From: Terramyces sp. JEL0728
Taxonomy: Eukaryota > Chytridiomycota > Chytridiomycetes > Rhizophydiales > Terramycetaceae
Assembly: GCA_027603945.1 (NCBI GenBank)
Contig: JADIIU010000086.1
Span: 1 to 55,193, forward strand
Reading direction: 5' to 3'
DNA: 55,193 nucleotides
Shown piece after piece: positions 30,366 to 42,000 of the stretch (the stretch's first letter is position 1; each line of letters begins with the position of its first letter). Under the pieces are notes generated by a model. The model searched no databases and had not been told where the DNA came from. It was given only the letters and a program-made list of their open reading frames with translations. The translations under genes and the position numbers were made by a program.

Positions 30366-32927
30366 TTATTCAGTTAAAGCATCGATAGCTTCTTGAGCTG
30401 CAACACTTCCCTTGGCAGCTGCTTTTCGGTACCACTTTAATGCAGAGTCTGTATCTTCAGGAACGCCATACCCATATTCGTACAGGTAGCCCATATTTAC
30501 CATTGCTCCAGCGAAATCTTTATCAGCAGCTTTGTTGATGTAGTATCGTGCTCGTGCAAAATCCTGTTCGACACCGTTTCCATCGCGGTACAACATCCCA
30601 AGGTTATTCAATGCGGCTTCGTGGCCCTTGTCGGCTGCCCTCTGATACCACTCAAACGCTTTCAGATAATCTTGAGGAACTCCGTGGCCATCCTCGTACA
30701 TCATTGCTATCAGTACATAGGCATCGAGATATTTCTTGTCGGCAGCGGCCTTGAACAGCTTGTACGCCTTTTCGTAATCTTGATACTCGCATTCGCTCTG
30801 ATAAAGTAAGCCCAGGTTGGTGGATGCAATATCGATATTGTGGGCAATTGCATATTCAAATAAAGTGATTGCTCTTTGATAGTCCTGGCGTACACCGTCT
30901 CCATACTGATACAACATTGCTAAATTGTTGTGGGCGACTGCGTGGCCTTGATCGACTGCTTTCTGATACCAAGTTGCAGCTTGCGCATAGTCCTTTTCAA
31001 CTCCCTTTCCTTCTTCGTAGAACCATCCAATCCAAAATTGAAAGTCCATGTTTCCCTCATCTGCTGATAGTTTGATAAGGTCGAAAGCCTTTTCATAATC
31101 TTGTTTGACACCGTATCCGTCGCGATACAAAACGCCAATATTAGATTTGGCAATGGTGATTCCCTTATCAGCAGCAACCTGATAATACTGCAGGGCCTTT
31201 TCGTAATTTACCTCCAGCCCTGCTCTACCCATATGATAAAAGTTGCCAAGGTTGCAATTGGCAACAGCTTGTCCCTTTTCAGCGGCAATTTGATACATTT
31301 CAAGTGCTTTCGCATCATTCTGCTCTACTCCTTTGCCTTCGGAATAGAACCACCCAATCCAAAATTCAGAATTTGTGTTTCCTTGATCAGCAGCTAGTTG
31401 AAAATATTTGCGGGACTTTACATAATCGACATCAACACCAAATCCTTCTTTGTACATGACGCCCAAATTGCATTGAGCCATATCATATCCACTTTCGGCA
31501 GCCTTGAGCAACCATGGCAGAGCTTTGGAATAGTCCTGGTCCACACCTTTGCCAACGTAATAGAGCATTCCCATGTTGTTTTGGGCTACCAAGTGCCCCA
31601 ATTTTGCTACTTTCAAATAATAATCATACGCAAGTGAGTAATCAGCCATTTCCCATTCCGGCTCGGCATACATGTATCCCACCCAGAAAATGGCATCTAG
31701 ATTTTCTTGATCTGCTGATCTCTTGTAAAAGTCCAATGCTTTATAATAATCTTGCTCTACTCCTGTACCATTCTTGTAAAAAGTTGCAACATTACACTGA
31801 GCGATATCGTATCCTTGTTCTGCCGATTTCAGGATCCACTCAAAGGCGAGCTTGGAGTCTTGCTCTACGCCTTTGCCATCGTTATAGAGCATCCCATAAT
31901 TATTCTGCCCAACCATGTGTCCTTGTTCAGCGGCTGTCTTGTAGCACTGAACTACCATTTCCATATCTTGGCCTGGCCAGTCTTTAATATATATCCAACC
32001 CATCCAGAAAAGAGCATCCAAATTTCCTTGGCTTGCGGCTTCTTCAAACCACTCTAATGCTTTGTAATAATCCTGTTCAATACTTTCTCCATCTTTGTAT
32101 AAAACCCCTAAATTGTACTGGGCTAATTCATAACCAAAGGAAGCTGCTTTTCGCAACATTTCAACCGCTTTATCCGTATCTTGAGGCACACCATTTCCTC
32201 CAAGATAAAGTAGCCCGAGGTTGTTGATGCCAACCGGATTTTCTTTTTCTGCACATTTTCTGTACCACTCCACTGCTTTTGAAAGGTCCTGTTCAACCTT
32301 TCCAAGTTCGTAGAATGAAGCAACCGTTAATTGGGAAGCAGTGTATTCTTGTTCTGCGGCTTTCATGTACCATCCAAATGCCTTTTCATTATCTTGGTCA
32401 ACAACCAAGCCATGTTCGTAGCAGAATCCAATTTTATCCTGTGCCAGCATATATCCTTGATCTGCAGCTTTAAGGTACCAATCGTAGGCCAATTGATCAT
32501 CTTGATCAAGAATCTCTCCGTATTCACAGAGCGATCCCATTCCAAATTGAGATTCTGGCGCATTGCCTTCCAGCCCCTTTTCAATCCAGTCCTTTGCAGT
32601 CTGATAATCCTCTCGTTGAAAGAATAGCACGCCGAGCGAACCCATTGCACGATGGTGTTTCTTTCCAGCTGCTTTCAGATACCACTCCATTGCAGCATCC
32701 ATATCTGCTTTGACTCCATACCCATTATCGTACATGTAGCCCAACATGAATTCTGCCTCAGTTATTCCTCTTGACGCTGCATTTTGAACATGAACAAAGG
32801 CGGCACTGTGTTGCTGCAAGTTGAATTGCTGCATTCCCACCTTGTAATCTTCATCCGTTACAGATGGTTCCTATCGTTATAGTCTTTTTACAATTTTCAA
32901 CCCTGCGAATTGATTCTCCAAAGCCAT
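30366..32927 (-). CDS. large Sel1-repeat protein 2
   Basis: 846 aa. A 36-nt first exon (32927-32892, MALENQFAGLKI) is joined over a 21-nt intron (32871-32891) to the long exon 32870-30366, giving KIEPSVTDEDYKVGMQQFNL. The alternative start inside exon 2 (MGMQQF) would cut off the conserved DYK..M first helix. The protein has about 22 Sel1 repeats such as AFEWYQRAADKGHEAALNNL and GMLYRDGNGVEQDFARAR. It has no membrane segment and is probably cytosolic. Same strand and family as its neighbours, so the cluster arose by tandem duplication followed by divergence. The stop overlaps AATAAA (GAATAAAA). Confidence 0.9.
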
Positions 32928-33068
32928 GAAAAATTTAGGTCTTAGATTCGGCTCTATACTGCACTGCCGAATAATTCGGATAAATTAATAATCTTAGCCA
33001 GCGGGCGATTGTTTGACAAACTTAATTCCAAGATCCACAGTCTACAAAAGAATGTTGGCAATAATATT

Positions 33069-35245
33069 TTATTGTCGAGATTGGGCTGCATTTGCTTTGG
33101 CAGACCACTCATCAGCTTTACCCAAATCAACTGCAACTCCAGTTCCAGTACGATACATATTAGACACAATCATCTGCGCTTTAGGATTACCCTGTTCTGC
33201 AGACTCCTTCATTACATTATACGCTTCCACCTCATTCTTTGCTGTTCCAATACCATTCAAATACAGCATTCCAAGGATATACTGGCCGTTGGGATGATTG
33301 TTTTCAGATGCACGCTTGAACCACTTGAAAGCTTCTTTAGAGTCTTGCGGTACCCCCTTGCCTTCATTATGCATTATGCCCAGATATACTTGTGCGTCCA
33401 CTATCTGATCAGCTGTTTTTGTGAAATAATCGAGTGCTTTCTTAAAGTCTTGCGGGATACCATTACCTTCAAAGGATAATACCGCAATATTGAATTGGGC
33501 GGTTGGATGATTTTGCTCACTTGCTTTTTCCAGCCATTCAATAGATTTCTTTAAATCGTTTAGTGGCTCTTTGCTGTATAACATTCCCAGATTGTTTTGT
33601 GCATCTGCGTGGCCCATTTCAGCTGCTTTCCTGTACCATTCAAGTGCTTTCTCGCTGCTCTTTTCAACTCCTAGTCCATGATCATAGGATCGGGCAAGAG
33701 TATATTGCGCATCAACATAGCCCTGTTCTGCCGATTTGACGAACCAATCATATGCAGTCTTGTAATTCTTTTCATCAAACTGGTAATACATTCCCAAGAA
33801 ATACTGAGCCTTGTCGTATCCATGATTTGCCGATTTTACCAGCCATTCCAACGCCTTTTCCTTGTTCTGTTCAACTCCCTTTCCCAGAGAGTACAAGTTC
33901 CCTAGTTTGAATTCTGCAACAGAGTGGCCACCATTTGCTGCTTTCAAATACCATTCAAAGGCCATCCTGTAATCTTGAGTAACACCAGTCCCTTCTTCAT
34001 AAGATAATCCAGTCCAGAATTGTGAATCTACATTCCCCTGTTCAGCCGCCTTTTTGTACCATTCCAAAGCTAGGGCTAGGTTTTGGTGTTTGCCTCCGCT
34101 GTAGAGATTACCGAGATTAATCTGAGCAACGTCAAGTCCTTGCTTTGCAGCTAGTTCGAACCAATAGATAGAGTTTTTCAAATCTTTTTCGACTCCATTG
34201 CCTTCAAGATACAACCACCCAAGGTTATTTTGGGCATTTGCCTGTCCTTGTCCTGCAGCCTTCATATACCAATCAGATGCCATGTGGTAATTTTGATCAA
34301 CACCGACCCCATTCGCGAATTGCCATCCAACCCAATACTGCGCTTCTCTATATCCCTGTAGAGCAGCTTTTTCAAACCATTCAAAGGCTTTAGAAGCATC
34401 TTGGTCCACACCGTCGTTATACAAGTGACAAAGTCCAAGACTGTATTGCGCAACCGGTTCACCTTGATTTGCAGACTTGATGTACCACTCTACAGCCTTC
34501 TTTGAATCTTTTTCAGTTCCGATTCCTCTTCTGAATAAACTGGCAACCATCAATTGACCAACTCTGTACCCTTGTTCAGCAGATTTCAAACTCCATTCAA
34601 ACGCCAATTGATCGTTTTGCTCAGTCCCCTTTCCAGTTAAATACAAGTCGGCAAGCAATCCTTGAGCAACATCATTCCCTTTTTCTGCAGCCTTCTGGTA
34701 CAATTCAAATGATTTTTTGTAATCCAGAGCACCATCGTATCCATTCTGGATAAAGTAACCTAGACCAGCTTGTGCGTGTGCTGAATTCCCTTGTACTCCC
34801 TTTTCAAACCATTCTTTAGCTTTACCACGGTCTTGCTTGACGCCATTACCATTGAAATATAACCATCCAATTAATCCCATTGCATCGTAATGATTCTTTT
34901 CCGCTGCTCTTGTGTACCAATCCAATGCTTGGTTAAAGTCACCTTCGACTCCATTTGCTGTATCGTACATGTACCCTAGTTGAAATTCTGCATCTTTATT
35001 TCCTTCCCGAGCTTCCTTTTCAATATGCGGAAATGCATTCTTGAAATCTTTGTTTCTAAAGAGTTGCAATCCTGTTTGGTAGTCCTTCAGCGGTTGAGTA
35101 AAGTGAAATTCTCGTTTCGCAACCAAATTAGCGCTGACTAGGAAAGCATTAGGAAAGGATTTACTGGCTATTGTGAGGTTCAATATCTACCTGCATTCGC
35201 TGATTGTGGTATTCTACTGAATTTCGAATTTGCTATCCTCAGCAT
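33069..35245 (-). CDS. Sel1-repeat protein 3 with mitochondrial-type presequence
   Basis: 717 aa. Exon 1 (35245-35191) encodes MLRIANSKFSRIPQSANA. A 23-nt intron (35168-35190), the longest single unit in the window, leads to exon 2 (35167-33069). The joined N-terminus, about 45 aa, is rich in Arg, Lys, Ser and Ala with no acidic residue and ends VAKREFHFTQP, a typical matrix-targeting presequence. About 18 Sel1 repeats follow (EKALEWYRKAAEMGHADAQN, NLGMLYSKEP). Of the Sel1 genes here only this one shows such targeting, suggesting a mitochondrial assembly or scaffold role (compare Coa7/Sel1-type factors, inference). The stop overlaps AATAAA. Confidence 0.88.
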
Positions 35246-35307
35246 TTTTTGAAAATCAAATTAAAATCAAAGTTTTAGCACAATATATTTAGTTTATACT
35301 GAATCAT

Positions 35308-36144
35308 TCATTGAACCCCTTGGAATTCAATGTTTACTGCCTCCTTTCTTTCCTTGAATCCAAGCTTTTGGTAAACAGAGTTTGAAACTGGATTAGCTGC
35401 ATCCGCGAATAGCAGTACTTGATTACAACCATCTGCAAAACATTTCTTTGTGGTAAATGAAACAATTGACGAAGCGTATCCTCGGCTACGCAATTCTTTT
35501 AAGGTAAAGACAAACCCTACTCGATACATGTTTCCAGTTTCATTCTTCCTATACCCTGCAATACTCACTACTTTTTCCTTTCCATCTACTGTATCAACCC
35601 AAGCGAAAAACTCTTTAGCTTCCATCAATCTTCGCACTGGATCTCGTGTATGCTGAGGGGATTTTATCAATAATTGCAACTCATTGTCGAATTCATTTCG
35701 CAAAGTAACTGTTTGATCCACAATGTCGTCTGTAAATTCGGTAGGAACACGGCCATCAAACATTCTGCAATTGAAATCTTGTTTGTCAAGAACGTAAATC
35801 AATAATTCTTGATGAATGCTGAATTTCAAATCATGGAGCTTTGAGTATGCTTCTGCAAAAGCCATTGCAGACGATTTCACCCCATTTAAGCTATTGATAT
35901 CTGTTATCAAAGCTGCTAGTAGCGGAATCGCTTCTGGATCAATAGATGGGAGGAGTAATGATTTTCTAGATGTGTCGTGCATAGCTACTCCTTGAACTGT
36001 ATTGTCTTTGGTTACGAGGAACCAGTCCACCAGGTGTTTGTTGAAAAATATTGAAGCCATCACGTTACATTCATCTAAATGACGGTTCATCCACGGCAGT
36101 CCAACCTCTTCAATTTCTTGTCTGGTAGCTTTTTCTACCTTCAT
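35308..36144 (-). CDS. GNAT-family N-acetyltransferase
   Basis: 278 aa, one exon. The C-terminal half carries GNAT features: an acetyl-CoA loop region (MYRVGFVFTLKELRSRGYAS) with RSRGYAS matching R-x-x-G-x-A/G, then VLLFADAANPVSNSVYQKLGF, the usual N....Y.K.GF end. The N-terminal half is a divergent domain without a clear motif. The substrate is unknown. It sits between two Sel1 genes on the same strand, with no evident functional link. Confidence 0.82.
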   Translation of the reverse strand: MKVEKATRQEIEEVGLPWMNRHLDECNVMASIFFNKHLVDWFLVTKDNTVQGVAMHDTSRKSLLLPSIDPEAIPLLAALITDINSLNGVKSSAMAFAEAYSKLHDLKFSIHQELLIYVLDKQDFNCRMFDGRVPTEFTDDIVDQTVTLRNEFDNELQLLIKSPQHTRDPVRRLMEAKEFFAWVDTVDGKEKVVSIAGYRKNETGNMYRVGFVFTLKELRSRGYASSIVSFTTKKCFADGCNQVLLFADAANPVSNSVYQKLGFKERKEAVNIEFQGVQ

Positions 36145-36265
36145 TTTTCATTTTCAACAGATGCTTGATTTTTAACTGAAATAGTGACTCACCTGATTCT
36201 CCATAGTTTAATTACTAGACACATGAATCATTTCAGTGCGCTGTAATACATTGAAATTGAATAAA

Positions 36266-36763
36266 TCAAAACGGGTTATATTGTTTCACTAGATTTCTAA
36301 AAGATCCACCTTTCCTTGCCAACGACGCCAACTTGCTGTGTGCTTCAATACTGCCTTGATCAGCAGCCTTCTTGAACCAAAAGGACGCTTTATCATAGTC
36401 CTTACTAGTCCCTTTTCCATTCAGATACAACTCTGCAAGATTCTTTTGAGCAAGTATACTGCCTTGCTCTGCAGCCTTAGAGTACCATTCGAAAGCTTGG
36501 GCATAATCTCTCTCTACACCTGTCCCATTTTCATAGTAAACACCAACGTTAGTCTGTGAAATTGGTTCATCCTGCTTGGCTGCTTTTCTATACCATTGAA
36601 ATGCACGCTTGTAGTCTTGATCAGTACCATTTCCATTACTATACAAGTTGGCAAGGCTTTTTTGTGCGAGCGGGAAACTCTGTTTAGCTGCTTTGGTGTA
36701 CCATTTAAAAGCAGTAGAGTAATTCTGGACCACGCCTCTACCATTCTCGTATAATTCACCCAT
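36266..36763 (-). CDS. short Sel1-repeat protein 4
   Basis: 165 aa with four Sel1 repeats (AFKWYTKAAKQSFPLAQKSL, AFQWYRKAAKQDEPISQ, AFEWYSKAAEQGSILAQKNL, ASFWFKKAADQGSIEAHSKL) and a short basic C-terminus (SFRNLVKQYNPF). The ATG starts within a repeat (MGELYENGRGV), so this may be a truncated relative of the large Sel1 genes or lack an upstream exon. An overlapping frame from 36804 could supply extra N-terminal residues but would need an unproven splice. Confidence 0.75.
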   Translation of the reverse strand: MGELYENGRGVVQNYSTAFKWYTKAAKQSFPLAQKSLANLYSNGNGTDQDYKRAFQWYRKAAKQDEPISQTNVGVYYENGTGVERDYAQAFEWYSKAAEQGSILAQKNLAELYLNGKGTSKDYDKASFWFKKAADQGSIEAHSKLASLARKGGSFRNLVKQYNPF

Positions 36764-37125
36764 TCACCTTCTTTTGGAACTAAAAATGCGGTATATTTGG
36801 ACATTGTGGTATATTCTGGTGGACAAAACTTTTTTACAATCCAACCTGGCTTTCACATGGATGCCGAATCCAATACCGATTTCAATACTCTAGGAGTATT
36901 AGGCGCGGTTTGTGTTCTATTAGATGTCAGAGTGACTTTGTATTCTAAACAAGATATTTGGTTGCAGAGAGAGATTTACCTGCGAGTTTACAGCTCTTCT
37001 GTGCTTACAGATCGCCAGGTCAGACATGGCCACGAAAAGCATTCCGTAAATTTTTGGCAGTGGGGTTATAGCCTTGTACTTTTAAACCCCAATATTTAAA
37101 GGGCAAGAAGTATTCCAAAAGAATA
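36764..37125. other. divergent promoter region Sel1-4 / membrane protein gene
   Basis: About 360 bp. A plus-strand open frame (36859-37099 from its first ATG) has no recognisable features. A missing first exon with the signal peptide of the downstream membrane protein could lie here, but I could not place it. Confidence 0.4.
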
Positions 37126-38015
37126 ATGTCCATCTCACCATTCTTTGCTACTGGAAATCTATATTCTCAGCTAAAAGCCCAAAATTTCAGTGTTTCCTCT
37201 GACACTTTTACTCTAACTGATGGATCTACTACTTTTGCAAAAGTCCAAGATACTGATGTGTTTAAAGATTTGATTATTTTGGCAACTTTAAATACTTTAT
37301 CTTTTCCGTATTTCAGTCTGACAAAATCAAGTGGGCAACTACCAATTCAGCTTCTTTCTTGGATACAGTCCTTGTTACTGGTGATTGCCAGCTATCTACT
37401 GATGTTATTTCGTTGCAATACTATTGGCCAGTTACCAATCAAACTGATCTTGCTGTCTTTAACAATGTCACTCTGAACACAACTCAGACTGACACCCAGG
37501 TCAACGATTTATTGCTAAAGCTGGGAAACGAAAATCTGTACAATTCCACAATAGAAATCTATCATGCGGTTGGTATTAATGGGTTATTCACTGGCACTTT
37601 CGGATCTCAAAATACTCTCTCCTACTTTAATGGATCGTACACACTCTCAAACGTAGCTATTAACGGATCAATACTAAATTACATGTGGTATGATTTGAAT
37701 CCATTTGTAAACAACGTATTTACTGGCATCAAACAATTCTCAGTATCCCAAGACTCCAATTACAACCATTTGAAAATATCAGCTGCTAAATCTGCAATCA
37801 ACATCAAATTCAGCGACCACTTCAAAACTCAAAATATGAGTGTTTCCATTACTTCCAGCGGGGCAGTATCTTTTCAAGGTGTGAGCGGGTTTATTCTCAG
37901 CACATATTATGTATCTACAGGCTCTACCAACTGGCGATTGATTTTCGGAGTAGCTATTGCAGTACTAGCCGTGGCAGTTGTCGTAGCTTTGATTTTGTAC
38001 AGAAAAAAAGCTTGA
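37126..38015 (+). CDS. single-pass membrane protein with glycosylated ectodomain
   Basis: Two exons, 37126-37330 and 37351-38015, joined over the 20-nt intron gtgggcaactaccaattcag to read LTKSTSFLDTVLVTGD. The product is 289 aa. The ectodomain has many N-x-S/T sequons (NQTD, NVTLNTT, NSTI, NGSY, NGSI). A single C-terminal membrane helix (IFGVAIAVLAVAVVVALILY) is followed by RKKA. No signal peptide is visible at the ATG, so either the N-terminus is internal, an upstream exon is missing, or insertion is C-terminal. No family recognised. AATAAA lies about 15 nt after the TGA stop. Confidence 0.7.
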
Positions 38016-38154
38016 TTTGATTGTATCCAATAAAATATAATAGCTGTGATTTACACTTTGCCGCATATCCAAAGTTCACTTGTGTTATTATAAAGAGGAA
38101 GGATAGCAGTTGCAATCCATGTAATGATCTGGCAAAAAGTTTTTTAATTTCGAA

Positions 38155-38517
38155 ATGCTGTACGACAAGCTGGGAGGAGAACCAGCACTGCTAATAATCA
38201 CAGAGTCTCTATCGCACGCAACCCACATCACACATAAACTGCTATTCCAGTACTTTGATTCGCTAATCCGGACAAAAGAAATCCAAAAACCATTCAGCAA
38301 GATGACTGATAGTGAATTTGACGCATTTCAAAATACTCTTGAGCTTGTATTGAAAGAAAAGCGAATTCCGCTTCATTTAATACAGGAATTTCTCAGTGTA
38401 TTTGAGGAGCAGCGGGTTGTGTTTGTAACTAAAAAGACAAATGTAGAGTATTTGGGGATGTCTGTTTTTGTTCCGTTGGTTATAGTGTGCTTATTTGTGT
38501 TTAATAAACTGGATTAG
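38155..38517 (+). CDS. truncated-hemoglobin-like protein with C-terminal membrane anchor
   Basis: 120 aa. The start LYDKLGGEPAL matches the helix-A entry of truncated (2/2) hemoglobins. The end MTDSEFDAFQNTLELVLKE...IPLHLIQEFLSVFEEQR fits their G/H helices (x-DxxFDAxxxxL...GVPxxLIxEVLAxxEP). The middle is about 30 residues short and the proximal His region (AHxGLGIT) is missing, although several His occur in SHATHITHK. Heme binding is therefore doubtful. A hydrophobic tail (MSVFVPLVIVCLFVF) suggests tail anchoring. AATAAA is inside the last codons (TTTAATAAACTGGATTAG). The family call is inference. The second copy at 45070-45408 lost its start. Confidence 0.5.
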   Translation: MLYDKLGGEPALLIITESLSHATHITHKLLFQYFDSLIRTKEIQKPFSKMTDSEFDAFQNTLELVLKEKRIPLHLIQEFLSVFEEQRVVFVTKKTNVEYLGMSVFVPLVIVCLFVFNKLD

Positions 38518-38727
38518 ATTACCATAAGATAGTGAGATTCAGATAGAAATTAACAAAGCAGCTTGAGATATTGGCAATTTTCCTTGCATAATACTATAGT
38601 GATTCATCAGGTTTGTTTGAATGCATCACTTTGTCGTGATATGATTAGATGTTTTCGCTGACTCATATGTTGACAGGACAATGAACGTGGAACATATATA
38701 ATTGTCCAAGAACGTGCAAAAATAAAA

Positions 38728-39054
38728 ATGTACTACCCTCCAAGATACATCTTGCGACTGTCGTATCCAATGCTAAGCAAATCAGCAATGAAATCACTTA
38801 CTCTATATTACCTCCCATACCCCCTTGCTCTGATATACAGCCACTTGGCATTTTATATACTCAATACGCTGCGATCAATTGCAAGGCTTGTTGGAATGGC
38901 ACCGCTCGGCCCAGTATGGTCAAGTCCGTATGGCTTAATTATACACTGCAGTATTCTCACAATGTTTTATGTTTCTATGATTGTTCATCTACGGCTACGG
39001 ATATCTATTTCCATCATGATTACTTTGTTAGTATTTGCCATATGCATTAAATAA
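38728..39054 (+). CDS. small polytopic membrane protein, copy 1
   Basis: 108 aa, intronless. It has a basic N-terminus (MYYPPRYILRLSYPMLSKSAMK) and about three hydrophobic segments (YYLPYPLALIYSHLAFYIL, YGLIIHCSILTMFYVSMIV, ISISIMITLLVFAICI). No family is recognised. It is retained with a virtually identical protein (one Leu/Ser difference) in the second duplication unit, supporting a real gene. The stop overlaps AATAAA (AAATAAAT) and it converges on the LamG-GPCR. Confidence 0.65.
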   Translation: MYYPPRYILRLSYPMLSKSAMKSLTLYYLPYPLALIYSHLAFYILNTLRSIARLVGMAPLGPVWSSPYGLIIHCSILTMFYVSMIVHLRLRISISIMITLLVFAICIK

Positions 39055-39095
39055 ATATCAACACGGTATAATTGTAGATTGCGAATGCAATTTTA

Positions 39096-42000
39096 TTAGA
39101 CTTTGTAGGCGGCAAATGCAGCAAGACACTTGTCACGAGCTGCCGCATCTTTAAACCGAATAGTAATGCCAACTTGCTTTTGGTTTTGGTGTCCAATAGT
39201 TTCGCCCTTTCGCTCCTCTTGAATCACGCTGTAGATCATGAACTTGCCTTGATCTCTTTCAGTTTCAGGCTCATCAATCTTTTCAGCATTCTTGATATAA
39301 AAAGTAGTCATTATTGCCTGGTCTTTTCTAAATTTTCTGATGAATGCCAATTTTGAACCTGGGAAAATGTAAACTGATGCGATTTCCCAAGTCGATAAAC
39401 CCTTACCAGACATTTTTACATAGACGTTCATTAGCTGGATGCCGTCGATTGTCAATACTACTTGGTCAGATGCAGTTGCGTTTTCATTTTCTGCGACAAA
39501 CACGTTGGTATTGTCTTTCTTGGTGGCAACAACAGATTCGGTTTGACTTTCAAAAGCAGATGCAGCAACCTTTGATACTTTAGAGCCTGCAGACCCTTTT
39601 GTCTTTGAACTACCGCTTTTCGAGCCACTTTCGTGGTTTTCAACCAATTGTCTGTACACCAACTTGCCAATTGTCATTGTTGAAATGTAAATCGTGAAAA
39701 CATTCAGCAACAATCCTTGCACAAAATCTACCGCAAATTTGTCATCAATGAACGCTTCAAGTAACAATAATAGTACAAATAACCCCATTGCTTGGTAGAT
39801 TGATTTCAAAGTCCCGTCGAAATCAATAAATGCCGGGGCTGTATCTTTGAGTGAATAGCACAAGTATAGAGAAACTAGAGCAATCAAGATTAGATACACC
39901 GACAAGACTGACTCAAAGATGGAGTCGTAGCGACTGCCACCACTAGAGAAGCACCCAATATAATGAGATCCAGAGTTCATTTGCACTAGAAGGGCCGTGG
40001 GAGGAGCAACTTGGGACCAAACAATAAAGACTATTGCTGGCAAAAGCAAAGCTACAAAAACAATCAAATTCAAGATATACTGAGGAGTGACTTTGCCAAT
40101 TTGGAAACTGTTGACGAAAAAGATTTCATACAGTCTATAATGCTTGACCAGCCCAACAGAAATCACAAGCGTCAATGCTTCGACCAACAAGACTGGCTTG
40201 ACCATACAAATAATACTATTGGCAACCAGCGGAAGAAAGGCTGTGTAAATATGCAACAAAATGTATCCAAGAAGAATCAAGCTGGTTAGTATTACATCAG
40301 ACGACCGAATAATTTTGCCTTTCCTGTACAGTAATATGGCTGCCAAAACGATAAATTGAAATACGATGCCAATAACAACAGTTGCAGATATCCCAACACC
40401 ATATGGATTTGAGAGCGAAGTGCAGGTAGAATTCATGCTTGGTGTAAGTGAAATTGTCCCAGATGGACAAGTAGTACACAAATTTGTAGTTGGATTCAAG
40501 TACTGGGTAGGCGGACAATAAACATCGATTACAACATCTGTACTTTGCGATACGTCAAGTCCATTTGACACTGAATATGCAAACCTGTTTGCCCCATACC
40601 CAGCTTGTGGAACCAAAGGCTGGAAAACAACGGTCGTAGATTGATATCCTCTCGAAAAAGCGATTTGCGATCCATTCACAAGTTCGTTGCCATTGACATC
40701 GTACAAATTACCAGAAACAGAGTTGAACAAAGTCAAATCCAAGACTGCATACAGACTGGCATCGTAGGTATTAGTCGCACCGTATAAAGCAATTGTAATA
40801 TTTGGGTTTGTGGAAAATGTGATTGCAGTTTGGTTTGTGTGGTAGCCACCAATTGGAGCGGAAGAAACAAGGATCTGCGGGTTGGAAGTTTTCAGGACTG
40901 ATTGCTGGCCAGGAACTACGTAACAAGGGACATCAGGGTACTTGTAGGCTACACAGTCTTTTCCTGCAGCAGTTAGACAGAACGGTGGAGCGTTAGGTAC
41001 ACACGCGCTGAACTGAATATCATCCTGGAACGGCCCTAAATCAGGAGTAACGACAATGGTATCGTTGCCTTCACCTTTCACAGTGTATATAGTATCAAAG
41101 TTGTAATATGTTGCCAAGTGGGGTTCCTGGCTAACATCATTTATCGCACGATTCATACTGTTTCTAATTTGCGATTGGCTGATTGACGTATTGTAGATTC
41201 TAAATTCATCCATGAAGCCTTTGAAAGCATGCATGCCTTCACCCCAGAATGCCCAGTGACATAGCCATAGCCCGTTGATTTCGTTAAAGTTGGATTCATA
41301 GCCGCCAAATGCAGGCACGGAAACCACAAGATCGCCATCAATATACAGTTTTAAGGTATCCAAATCATCCACCATTGCAATATGGTACCACACACCGTAC
41401 TTGGCAAAAGCATCAATAGTAAAACTGCCATTGTTAGACAACTGATCCCAATTGGAGTAGCCAATTAACTGGATTAACCAAATATTACCGTTGATGCCTT
41501 GCCGTTTGGAACCCATATCGAATACCTCCCATTGCAAAAATGGCTATTTGCATAGTTGAGGTTGGAGTTTAGTCCGCGACACCAAGAGTTTTCAAACGAT
41601 ACTTCTTGGTTGCCAAGGGAATAGATTACTCCTTCAACGCTGTTTGATAGATGGTAGATCCAAGCTGATACAGTGTATGGGCCAGTAATGCCGACTTTGG
41701 CAGCATTCCATTTAGGCGCAAACAGGTAGTCATAGTTTCCGTCACAGTAAAGCATATTGCCTGCAGGTCCGGGTGAGGTTTTTGGAACGACTACAGCTTC
41801 AATTTGGAAAGAGCCAGATGTAACTCCAACCAGCCCTTGAACACTAAACGCTCCTTGGAAATAATCCTTCTTTGCAGCACCAGTGGCAGTAGTTTCAACA
41901 GAGAGCGGCAAGCATAACGGAACAGTAGACCCTACAATTACTTGTGTATTTCCGTTCCAGAGAGTGACGCCAGTAACTGCTTGGTCCAACGTCAAAATAG

